DNA of 64,000 bases from Micromonospora pisi (GTDB taxonomy: Bacteria > Actinomycetota > Actinomycetes > Mycobacteriales > Micromonosporaceae), in the NCBI RefSeq assembly GCF_003633685.1, contig NZ_RBKT01000001.1, positions 1,240,001 to 1,304,000 on the forward strand, given 5' to 3'. The notes below the pieces were generated by a model that made no database searches, had not been told where the DNA came from, and saw nothing but the letters and a program-made list of their open reading frames with translations. Position 1 is the first letter of the stretch. Each line of letters begins with the position of its first letter. Positions 48,301 through 60,300 of this stretch are shown here, piece by piece. The translations under genes were made by a program, and so were the position numbers.

Positions 48301-51300
48301 GTCGCTGTCAGAGTCGGGGTCGGGGTCGTACGACGGGGCGGGGTCGCGCTGGTTGTAGGCCGGCGTCGGGTCCGGGTCCCCAGCCCGGCCGGGCATGCCG
48401 CCGGGCCAGGTGATCGCCCGCTCGGCCACCGGGTCGACGTACACCCGCCAGGTCCCCTGCTGCCGCTGCACGGTCCACCGGTGCCGGGCCAGAGCCGCGC
48501 CGTCGATCAGGCGGTACGTCACCGGTTGGCCGTCGGGACCGGAGAGCTGTACGTCCCGGACGTACCGTCCGGGAATGCTGATCCGAGGCCCCTCCGACGC
48601 CAGGCCGTCAGGGGAGACAGCGGTGATTTCCCGGCCACCCAGCCAGCGGCGGATCGACTCGACCCGGTGACCGGCCGAGGCCGGCAACGGCGTGGAGATC
48701 CGGGCGCCGGACGAGGGAAGCGGCGCGTCCTCGAACGCCCGACGTACCGAGCCCATCAGCTCCGCCGGCACCGGGTCCGGAAGCGTCGGCAACGCGGCAA
48801 CCGCGAGACGGCGGGAGACGCTCCAGCCTCCCGGGCGATCACCGCCGGTCACGTCGGTCAGGACCTGACCCAGGTCCGCCCTGGGCCGCGACGTCATCGT
48901 CGTGCCGGCGGCGTGGTCGTACGTCGACGCCTCCCAGTAGGCGCTGACCTGCTGCCCATCGACCCACCGGTGAGCGAAGCGGCGCACCACCACGATGGCG
49001 TGCCGGTTGAGCTGCTCAGGGAACGAGTTGGGTTGTCGGCCCAGTGACTCGTCCGACATCAGCACCACGATCGGCGGGACTCCGGCGACGTTCGGCAGTC
49101 GCTCGGCGTACTGCTCGGCGGTGAGCCAGCCCTCCCCCGTCGGCGAGGCGATCAGCTCTCCCGCCCGATGACGGCCGACCCGTCGATCGTTCAGGTCCGC
49201 CTCCTCGACCACGACCCGGTCGACGGCGTCCGGCGGGATCTCGTCCCGCAGCATCGGATGCCACTGCGCGGGCATCAGCACGGCCCGAAAGGTCCCGTCG
49301 GCGTACCGGTTCACCCACAGGTCCATCCGCCGTCGGTCTCGACGACGGTGCTCGACCGGCAACGCCACCACGTCCAGGGCCGGGTCGGAACCGGACTCGG
49401 GGAGCCGGACCACCCCGCCGCTCAACTGCTGCGCCAGATGCACCTCGGTTGTCGCCGGTCCTGGGCCAGGCCAGACCCGGACGGTGCCGAGCCGCGCCCA
49501 ACTCCGGACCTCCCGGATCTGCTCGCTGACCGACCACGCGGGGTCGACCGGCACCCGCAGGACGCGCCCGAGCGGGCCGAGTGGTGCATCGGTCGGCATG
49601 TCCTGCTGGTATTCCGGCAGGTCCGGGACCTGCTCGAGCAGGAGAACGGCAAGGGTCCCATCGGGCAGACCGTGCGGGTCGATCCCGCCGGTCAACCGCT
49701 GCCGAACGGCACCATGGAGATCGACCGGAGGCAGGGTGCCCCGCCGTGCCTCGTCGACCGCTAACGAAAGATCGTCGAACGGTCCGCGGACCCGCCGCTG
49801 TCGGGGGGCTGTCACCATCCACCGGGAGGGGCGCGGATCCGGATGCCGGAGCCAGTCCATCATGGTCGGCGCGGCGGTCGCGGACACGACCAGCCCGGCG
49901 GGAACCTGCTCGCCCCGTTGGGCCATCTCGTCGAGGGCCGCGCGCAGTCCTGCCGCGTAGTGGAGGCTGTGTTCCCACGTCCCCCCGTAGAGGTGCAGCA
50001 CCACGGTGTCGGCGGAGTTCAGGCCGCCGGTGCGCGCTCCGATCACCTCGATCGCCTCGACCGCCGAAAACATCTCGCCCGGCTCGTTCGCCGCCACCAG
50101 CTCAAGCCGGCCAATCGTGGTGGGGCTCGGTGGCGGCAGCGTCGCCGCGATCACCACGGTCCCGTCCGGTACGGACAGCTCCGCCGCCATCCGTTCCACC
50201 GCGTCGACCGGACGGTGCCGGGCCTCCGGTGGCGGCACGAACCAGACACCGTTCGCCAGCCGCCGCACCGACGTCGGCTTCGGGTCGGACAGCGGGTCGG
50301 ACAACCCGCCCAGCGGCACATCGTCAAGGGTCCGGTCCACCGACCCCGGAGCCGGCCGCGGCTGCGCCTGAATGCCGATGTCGACCCGCGCGGTCACGTC
50401 GGTCTGGGTAGTCGTGCTGGCGTGCGTACCCAGGTCGGAGGAGCCGCTCTCCTCGCTCGGGTCCGCACCGGCGTTCCGCTCCTCCGCCGGCTCGACCTGG
50501 ACACTCGCATCAGCGTACGTCGGCGCGTGGGGCGTGCTCGTCGCCTCCCCGACCAGGTCGTCCCCGACCAACTGGACCCGGGTGCTCGCGTCGGCCCGCG
50601 TCGGGGCGTCTACCTGTGCGGCCGTGTCCGTCCGGGCCGGGGCGCCCCCGGCCGCGACATCCTCGATGGAGGACGAACCCGGTGAATCCTCCGTCACCGG
50701 ATCGACCTGGGTGGCCGCGTCGACCCGTACCGGTCCGGCCGGTTGCGACGTGCCGCCCAGGGGGGCGGTGAGCAGGGTGCGGGCCCGCTGCAGCCCGCGC
50801 AGCATGCCGGGGCTACTCGTCGCCGACGGGTCGGTCACCGCGTCCGCGGAGACCGTGTCGGCGCGCGGCTGCTCCACGAGGCGCACCCTGGCCGCGCCGT
50901 TGGGCCAGGTGGCCCACTCCCAGATCTCGAACGTCGTGCCGGGGCGGAGAATCACGGCGCCCCGCCGCCTCCTCCCCATGTCCACCGCCGAGCGGGCGGT
51001 CACGAGGATCAGGGCATACCCGGGAGTCGGCCGAACGAGTGGCGCTCCGGCAACCGCGACCAGCGGGATGGTGAGTCGGATGGCACCACCGTGGCGCATT
51101 CGAACGAGGTCATCGGCGTGGAGCGTCACCTGGACATCGCCCTCGTACGTGGGCAGCTGGTCGTTGTCGGCCAGCACCTGTGCCACGGTCTGGGTGGTCG
51201 CCGTGGCCGCCGCCCGCCGGGAGCTTGCCGGGTCGAGCGCGTGGTACGCCACGCGGTGCATCTTGGACACCAGGTACCCGTCCAGCAGCACGGTCGCCGC

Positions 51301-54300
51301 TGCGACCCGTGCCATCTGCTCGGTCACGTCGCTGGGCGCCAGGTTTCGCGACGTGAGGTACCTCTGCTCGGCCAGCTCGAACTCCTCCACGCCGAGGTAA
51401 CCCCGTGCGGTGGCGAGCCGCCGTTGCAGATCGCGACTCCGCTCCACCGGGGAGGACGGGGCGAGCCCCTGCCGCTCCAACAGCCGCACCGCCGGCGCAC
51501 GTACCAGCCCCGCCCGCTGCGCCAGGTGCTCGGCTTCGGCCACAGCATCGTCGACGGAGTTGCGGGAATTTCCCAACGTGTGGCGGATCCAGCCACCGAC
51601 CTCTCGCAGAGCCTCGGGCCGGGCCGGATCAGCGTACGGGGCAAGGATCGCTCGCACCTGACGGTCGAGCTGTCCGGAGCTGGCGAACGTGTCCCCCGCC
51701 GTACCATCGGGGTCGTAGAGCGCCACCCCGACCGGGGTTCCGAGGTGGTCGCTGAACCGGCGGGCCACGTTCCGCAGCCAGAAGGTGCGGTCCCGCGCTG
51801 GACGCGTACTCCGCACCTCCGGGCTGGAGTAGCTGCCTGAGTCGTCGTTCACCTCCCACCGGCCGAGATCCGGATTCCACCGGAGCTCGCCGCTGATCCG
51901 GGCCGGTGCCGCGACCGTCCGGCCGGTGGCGTCGAACCGCGCCGCGACGGTCGGATGCCCGCGACCGAGAATGTCCCCGGCGAGGTCGTCCCTGGTCCGC
52001 GCGGGGTCGAGATCGCGGACCAGGTCAGCCCAGTCCTCGTCGGTGAGCAGTCCGTCGCGCTCGGAGCCGAGGTGTATGTCACCATCCTGCCCGACGGTGA
52101 AAAGCCAGACCGCCTCGTGCCGATCCATGAACAGCTTCGACGGCAGATCCTCGAGCCGGGACCAGAACGGGTTGAGACGCAGTTCGTTCGCGTCGTCGCG
52201 CTCCTGCGACCGCAGACTGCTCGGGCCGGCCAGGTCGCCGTAGCGCAGGTCGGCGTCGAGCCGCGCCAGCCGGTCGCTCGACTCGACCTGGCGCATCCAC
52301 TCCGCCGTGGCGGCCGGGGTGAACTGGCCCAACCTGCCGGCGTCGGTGACCACCACGCGTACCGGGCCGCCGAGGATGACCGGCCCCCGGTGTCCCACGT
52401 CCAGATTTTCCGGCCGCCGGTCGGCCGGGTCGAAGAAGGTGAACCGGTCGTCCCCGGTGGCCTGGGTCTCCACCTGGACAAACAGCCCGTCCAGCCGACG
52501 CTCGACCAGCACCATGTGCATCGGGTCGTTCGGGATGTCAACCCACACCGGGGTCACCGCTCCCGGTTCGAGCTGGATGAGGACCTCCAGGTCGGCCCGG
52601 CGGAACCGGCCGTTCAGCCCGGCACTCAAGCGGTCGACCGGCCGGAGACCGGAGCCGTCGTCCTGCACCCGGCCGACCACCCCCAGGCCGCCGAGCACGT
52701 CCTGGACCCGGGTGACGCAGTCGGCCTGAGCCGTCCACGGCGGCAGCCCGTCGAGAGCGTCCCGCACCGCCGGGGACACGATCTCCTCCACCGGTGTCTC
52801 CTCCGCCGGTGTCTCGTCCGGCTCCGTGGTGATCGTGTCCGTGACGTTCAGGCGGGCGAGCTCCGTCTCAAGGTCGGAGCTGCCGATCAGGGGGTAGGGG
52901 GTGCGGTCCACCAGTGCCCGAGCGGTCCGGGCGGATTCCATCGCCGGCTCGATCGCCCGAGAATCGACCCGCCCGTCCGGCCGCACCACCAGCACCCGGA
53001 CGGCAATGTCGGATTCCAGTGGATTGAGATCGGACCAGCCGGGCTCGACCGAGTCCGCATCGACCACACGCACCCGTTGGCCGCTCGGCGCCCACGGGTC
53101 AACGAGGACCACCTCGCCATCGGCGGTGTGGTAGTAGAGGAGCGCGTGGGCGCGCCGCAGGTTCGGGCGTTCCACCAGGAGAAAGGCGGCGCCGCCCGGC
53201 CCCGCGTCGCGTACCACCTGTTCCACCGTCGCCCGCGAGTCGGCCAACGGCCAACGGCCCGGACTGGCGAAGTGCTCGGTGCCCCGCCGGGTGCCGATCA
53301 TGCTGTCGTCGGTGTAGGTGGCGGCCCGTACCCCGGCGGGGAAGAGCCGCCAGCGGGTCTCGTCCAGCAGCAGCAGGCAGTTGTTCGGGTCGGTGTCGAC
53401 CCCCACCTCGGTGACCACCTGGTCGGCCAGGGTGGAGATCTCCGCCACGGTCAGTCGTACCTCGTTGGCACCCAACCGCCCTCGGCCGGCGCCGAAGTCG
53501 TCAAGCGCCCGGTGGGGCCGTCGCCCCGCACCCCGCCCGGCCGGTGCTGCGGCGAGGTCTGCCGGCCAGATCCCGAGGCCGCGGGCGACTCGCTGGGCGA
53601 CGTTCGCCGCCTGCCGGTGGTCCCTGCCGGTCTCCACCGCCGTACGGGCCGCGTCGGTCACCGGCTGCGGTGTGGCGGCGTACGGCAACGTCGCCCGGTA
53701 GGTGGCGGCGATCGCCGCGATGGTCAACTGACCCGACCGGTTACCGGCGGGACGTGCCCGGCTGACCCTGCCGGGTTCCTTCGGGCTGGCCGACGAGGGG
53801 GTGACCGCGTCCACCGTGCCGTCGTCATCCCTCGGCGCCGCCGGTTCGTTGAGCAGGTCGTCAACCGTGGTCGGCTGCCCCTGGCCGTCGAGCACGAGCA
53901 GTTGGGTCCCCGGGTCCGTCAGCTGCGAGAGCAGGTCTCCCGTCAGGACAGCCTCGTGGTCGAACTGACCCGGCACCTGGGTGTCGACCACCCGTGGCAC
54001 CACCGTGCCGCTCCGGTTGTCGGCGAACAACCAGAACACGTGCCCTCTCTCGTCGACCCGCCGCTCGTGGACCAGCACCATCGCGTTCGGCGTACGCCGA
54101 AGCGCATTCCACAACCGGTTCGGCTCCACGTCACGCGCTCGGAACAGGTCGCCGCCGAGCGCCGACACCAGCTCCCGGAGGAGCGGCGCGGAGAAGAATT
54201 CGGCGTCGACCAACCGGTTCGCCCAACGGCCGTGCAGCGCTCGGTACGCGGCCATGGCCCGGATCAGGCAGTCCGGCAGCACCGTCTCCGGCGACTCGGT

Positions 54301-57300
54301 CGGCACGGCGCCACGCTCGACCTGAGAGACCCAGTTCTGCAGGCGGCCAGGATCGGGCGCGGAGGAGTCGCCACTCAGCGAGGTCAACCGGGATGCGAGC
54401 TGCCGGGACCAGGACGCCTCCCGCGACGGAAACCCAGGCGGGGGCAGCCCCTCCGTGAGGGACGTCTCCGGGGTCACCGACTCGACGGTTGGCTCCTGGC
54501 TGGTCACGCTGCTGGACGTCGCAGCCGGTAAGACCCTGGCAGGGGGGATCGCCGTGGACGTGTCGAGGGACGTGGAGGGCGCCGTCCGGAAATGGCCGAG
54601 CCCGATCCGGGACGGCGGTTTAGGCGCGGGCCCCGTCGTCGGAAACTCGCGTCGCTGACGGATCTCGGAGAGTGGGGGCTGGGCGCTCCGCTCCTCCCGC
54701 ACGGGAGGCGGCGGCTGACCCTCGGAGCTCTCCTCGTTGACCATCCTCGACTCGGGCACCAATGATGTCGGGGTAACGTCCGAATCCTCCACCACGGGCT
54801 CTTCCCGCAACACGGGCTCTTCCCGCAACACGGGGGGAAGCCGCAACGGCGGCGACTGACTCTCCGGGACCTCCTCGTCCGAGCTCTCCTCGTCAACCAC
54901 CGTCGACGCCGGCACCAGCGGCGTCGGCGTAACGTCCGAATCCTTCCGCTCCGGGAGTTCCTCCAGCACGGACTCCTCCACCACGGGAGGCGACTGCAAC
55001 GGCGGAGACTGAGTCTCGGAGACCTCCTCGGCGGAACCCTCCTCGACCACCACCGTCGGGACGGGCACCAGCGGCGTCGGAACGACGTCCCGATCCTCCA
55101 GCAGCGCGGACTCCGCCGCTGCCTCCGCCGGGAGCCGGTACTCGGCAGGTGATTCACCATTGTCCGTAGGCACGGTTGCACGCCGAAGCGCGTCGAGATC
55201 CGGATCCAGGTAGAAATCAGAATCAGAATCCGAGTCGGAATCGGAATCGGAGGACGGGGCCAGCTTGCCCGGCGGCACGACCTCGACCGGCGGCACCACC
55301 TCGGCCGGCGTCTCCCCCTCCTCGACGATTCGACGCAGCCGGGCGAGCTGTGTCTCCAACTCCTTCTTCTTGGCGTACCAGTCCTGTTGTGCCTTCAGGT
55401 AGTCCTCGGCCAACGGATCGTTGACTTCGGCTCCGTCTTCTCCCTCCTCACCGTCTTCGACCACCAACCAGGACGGGGGGTCGCTAGCGTCGACGTCGCC
55501 GGTCTCTCGCCGATCCAGTTCCCGGTCGAGCCGCGCCATCTCGAAACTGCGGCTGGCCTGCTGCCAGGTGGTGAACGACTGGTGCAGCGCCAGGGAGGCC
55601 GAATTGACCCGGGCAAGCTGTGTCATCGCCGCCGGCTTGTCGGCGAAGCCGAGGTGACGGGAGGCGTCGAGCAGGTCCATCAGGACCGGTGTGGACTCCG
55701 GCAGGGTGACCTTCACGGCAGCGCGTCTGTTGCCGAAGGTGTGCGGAACCTCGACTACGAGGAGGATCTCCTCGGTCCATTCGACCAGCGCCCTCGGTTC
55801 ACCGATGTGCGACATCGCCTGCTCGTTGAAGCCACCGTGTGCCGCGCCGGCCCCCTCCCCGCCCGGAGACCCGCCCCACCACATCCCACCCGCGCCCCAC
55901 TGCTGCGCGCTCGGGTCCCGAAGATCGTTGCTGCCCCACTGCTCGAGCGGGTCCTTGGCGCCCCGGCCTTCCGCCAGTTCGGCACCGCTGTCATCGGGAG
56001 TGGACTCGACCGGCTTTCCGCTGCCCCCACCGGAGGCGGCCAACGTGTCGATCCGGCCTATCCCCCCGCTCACGCTGGTCACCGTCCTGGCGGACCGACG
56101 CGTGTCGGAGTAGTCCGGCGGCGAAATCTCCTTCAGCTTGGCGTCCACGACCCGGGAGTACGCGAACACCTTCATCCGGGATCCGGCGATGTGGAGGTCC
56201 TCGATCGGAATCTCCACCGCGCCAGCCATCCGCTGGTGGGTGGTTCCCCACAGCAGTGGCTGCCCGAGTGAGGTGATCAGTTGGTGGGCGGTACGGCTGC
56301 CGAGGCGGGTCACCCGGTTCGGGGCGCCAGCCTCCCGCAACGCGAACGCCGCGGCCGCCTGGACGAGCATCGCTCCCCGGAAGTCGAGCACCTGGAACTG
56401 TGCCGGCAACGACATCGAAGTGGACTGCTCATTCGGCAGTGGCTGAAGACCCGACTGCCAATCCGCTGCCTGATCGAGGCTCGGCGCGCGCGGCAGCAGC
56501 ATCACGGTCGGATCCGGCAGCGGCGGCGGAAGCGGAGCGTCCTGCGTGGGCAGGTGACTGGCGAACCGGTCCAGTTGCAGTTCCCGGTCGATCCGCAGCG
56601 GCTCACCGAGTGGTTCCCCGTCGTGGTACGCCCGCAGCTCGATCATCGCGTGCTGCCGCATCTCGGCCCAGGCACCAGCGAGTTCGATGATGGTCAACTG
56701 CTGGTCGAGGACGCTCTTCGCCCGACTCGTGCTACGGGACGTCCCGGTCAGCGCGGATACGTCGCCGGCACCGGAACGTTCACCGCTCTCCCCTCCCGAT
56801 CCGCCCGGCTCGAAGGTGTAGATGTTGACCTTGGTGTGACCGAATCCTGTTCTCTTGGTGCGCGAGGCACCCCCGAACACGTCCATCTCGAGGTTCTTCG
56901 GGCTCGCGAACACCCGATGCACCTGCGGCTCGGCCGCCGCCCCGGTGTCGTCCCGGGCCGCCACCATCTGCATGATCACCTGTACGTGGTCGCGGGCCAC
57001 CGCGCCGGGATAGGTGAGCAGGAACGACACACCACCGTCGCTGATCGTGCCCCAGTGACCGGCCAGGTACTCGACACTGGTGTGGTCCATCACCACCGCG
57101 GTGTTCTCCACGCCGACCGCGTCGTTTTCGATCAGGCGCGCACCGTCGCCCCACTCGATGGTCTGTGGCAGCCGGATCCCGCTCAACCATTGGACCACCT
57201 CCATGCCCAACGCAGGCAGGTTGAGGGGCTTGCCGGCGCCGAGGTTGCGGGGCGGCAGGGGCAGCCGTCCGGCCGGAAGGGTGAGTGCCTGCTGCGGCGC

Positions 57301-60300
57301 CGGGTTGAGCAGCCTCGGCAGTCTCATCGCCGGTTCGTCGGGGGTGGGTGGCATCAACGGATCGAGGACACCGCCACGGCGGGCGGTGTCGGCCATCATC
57401 ATGCCGATCGCCGTCACGTCGGTCATCCGTCGGCTGGCCGAGTAGGGCCGATCACGAGCGTGCCACTTCGGATTGAACAGGGTGCCGTAGACCTCGAGCT
57501 CGATCTCTTCCGCGACGATGGGTACGGCGACACCGGAACCCGGGTCCCAGGTGTCGTTCCGCTCGACCTCACCGGCGAGCCCGAATGCTTTTGTCGTGCT
57601 GAGCCGGAGCGTGCGCCGCTGCATCGCCGCCCCGGAAAGCGACGCCGAGTCGACAGCACCCCCGTAGCCGAGACCAGCGGAACCCGCGACCGAGCCGCCC
57701 TTGGTGCGGGAGCCGCTGACACTCTGCGACCCGGTGACGCTGTGCTCACCGCCGTGCGACACCACCCCCTGCGGGCCCGGTCGGGTTTTCCGTACGATCG
57801 CCCGGACGTACACGGTGCCCTGGATCGACGAGTCGCCGATGATCTCACCGAGGTCGTACAACCGGATCGCCTGCCGGGACATGCTGGGCAGGACGGCGGC
57901 CAACCGATCCGGGTTGACCTGCCGATTCAGTTGCAGGTGCGAGCTGCTTCCCGGGGTGCTCACCCCGACCGCCGTACCACGGGCGACCGCCCCGGCGGCC
58001 ACCATGTTGTTCCGCGCCTCGGTGATCACCTCTACGATCGCGCTACGAAGCTCTTGAGCACCGTGCACGTACGAGACGTGGTCCCAGTCGACGACGAGGT
58101 CCGCGGGTGGCACCTCCGGAGGCAGGCCAAGCACCTGCTCCCCGCGATGCTGGATCGCCTGAACCTGCGGCACCTTCAGCTCAACCGGCGGTGCGCTGCC
58201 CATCCGCTCGTCGTCGAGGGTCATGTCCTTCGAGACCTCGAAGACCAACCACTGCCGGAACTCGCCCAGTCCGTCGCCGGTCATCGGCCGGGCGGTAGGC
58301 GTGCTGCCACGTGCCCGGCGCCACAGGTTCCGAACCGTCCCGGTCGCCTCGTCCAGTGCGTGCACCTCGACCGTGATGGTCTGCTCGTCGGCGAAGAACG
58401 CCTGCTCCCCGTCACCGTAGTCCAGCCACACCTCCTCGCTACCGCTGCTCGTCGTCGTCCTACGCGCCCGCGTAATCCGTCCTCGGGCACCGACAGACAC
58501 CAGGCGCGCGGCACGGACGTCGAGGTCCACGCCGGCAGCGGTGGACATCCCCCCGCTGACCCGGGACGAACTCGTCTTCGCCCGTCGATGGCGCTGCGCG
58601 GTCGGGGGCAGGAAACGGACCACCGGCTTCACCCGCTGGACCAGGGCGTCCGAATGCTCCGCTTCGGTGTCGGCGGTCTCCTCGTCCGCCTCCTTGATCG
58701 CCTCGAGTGTCTTCTTCGGCGGCCCTCCCTCAGCGGGTGGTTCCCGGTTCTCGTCCCGTACGCCGAGATACTCCGGCTCGGTGCCCGGCGTGACCCGACG
58801 CGCCTGGATCACCACTGCCAAGCTTCGACGGGTGCTGCTGTCCGGCATCTCCAGCCGTACGACCACCTGATCGGTGGTGAGGGTGAGCACCTCGGCGGCG
58901 ACCCGGGTCGGACCGCTCTGGAGGTCCATGCTCTCCTGGTTGACCAGCGCCTGCAGGACCTGCCGGATCACCCTCTTCTTGGTCTTGGGCAGGTGCCAGT
59001 CGGGCAGCAGGTCGCGGAACTCCGCGTTCTCCGGCAGCGCCAGAATCCCCTGCACCGCATCGGCGACCTGGTCGGAAATCTCCCGCGCACCCAACAACGT
59101 GGCCTGGCCGACCCGCAGCCGATCGTCGTTCCACACGTAGCGGGGCAGGTGCCGGCTTTCCTGGCGTACCGTCATGGTCCGTACCCGCTCGACCATCATC
59201 CGGTCCGGGGTGAGCGGTGTGGTGGACGGAGCAGAGTTGAGGACGGCTGGTGTCGCCTTCTTCGGCAACGGTCCGGTCACAGCTGGCGTCTCGGAGTCGG
59301 CCGGCGTTTCCGCCGCGGACTCCGCGTCGTCGAGCTTCGGCGGCGAAGTGGACGTCTCCTCCTCGATCGCCGCAAGCTTTGCGGAGCTCTTCGGCGGTGT
59401 GACCACTGGTTGGGTCGCCGCCCGGTAGACACCCGCCGGCACCTCCTCGATCACGCTCAGCGTGACCGAAGCGCTCCCCTGCGTCGGCCCACGGCGGACC
59501 CAGAAACGCAACCGGTTGCGGAACGTGGCCCGCTCGAGCGTCAGCTCGTACTCCGTTTTGACGACGACGCTCGGCGCCTTCACCTCCTGGCTGATCCGGC
59601 TGTTACTCCCCAGCGACGATCCGGCGCTGACCGTGCTGCCGCGAGTGACGACCGGTCCGACGGAGAACCGCACGAAGGGTACGAACGCGCTGACCATGGC
59701 GCGCAGTCGCAGACCGGAACCGGTCTCCATGCTTGTCTCGGAGTCGCTGCCGAAGATCGGCTGCTGTCGCAGCCGGCTGTTTCCGTCCGGCCTGCCGACC
59801 GGTCGCATGGAGATCAACCGAACCTTCGCGGCCAGCCCACCGGCGGCCTTCGGCATGCCGATCCATTCCCGGCTGGCGACCACCTGCGGGGCCAGGGTGC
59901 CGCTGAGCAGTCGCCTGAGCCAAAGGTTCGACCACTGGTTGCGGACCTCCTGCCGGCTGTCACTACCCGGCTCGACCACCGGCACATCGCTCAACAGGCT
60001 CACCGCGCGCGAGGCGGCGGCACCGTCGTCGATCACCTGCAACGCGTACGTGTTCGTCGACAACAGGCGCCGAGCCGAGTCGTCCAGCTGAATCGTGGCG
60101 GCACCGGGACCGTCCAGGTCCATGAGCGCGAACCGTTTGGTGATCCGGAACCAGTGCCTGCCCACCGCCTCGTTGATGATGGGGGCGTCCTGCGGCTGGT
60201 CGGGGCGTACGACCAGGACCAGCTCTGATTCCACCAGGAACGAGTCGGGGTCGCCGTACACCACCTGATAGTCCACGGCCAGGGCCGAGGTGCTGGCGCC

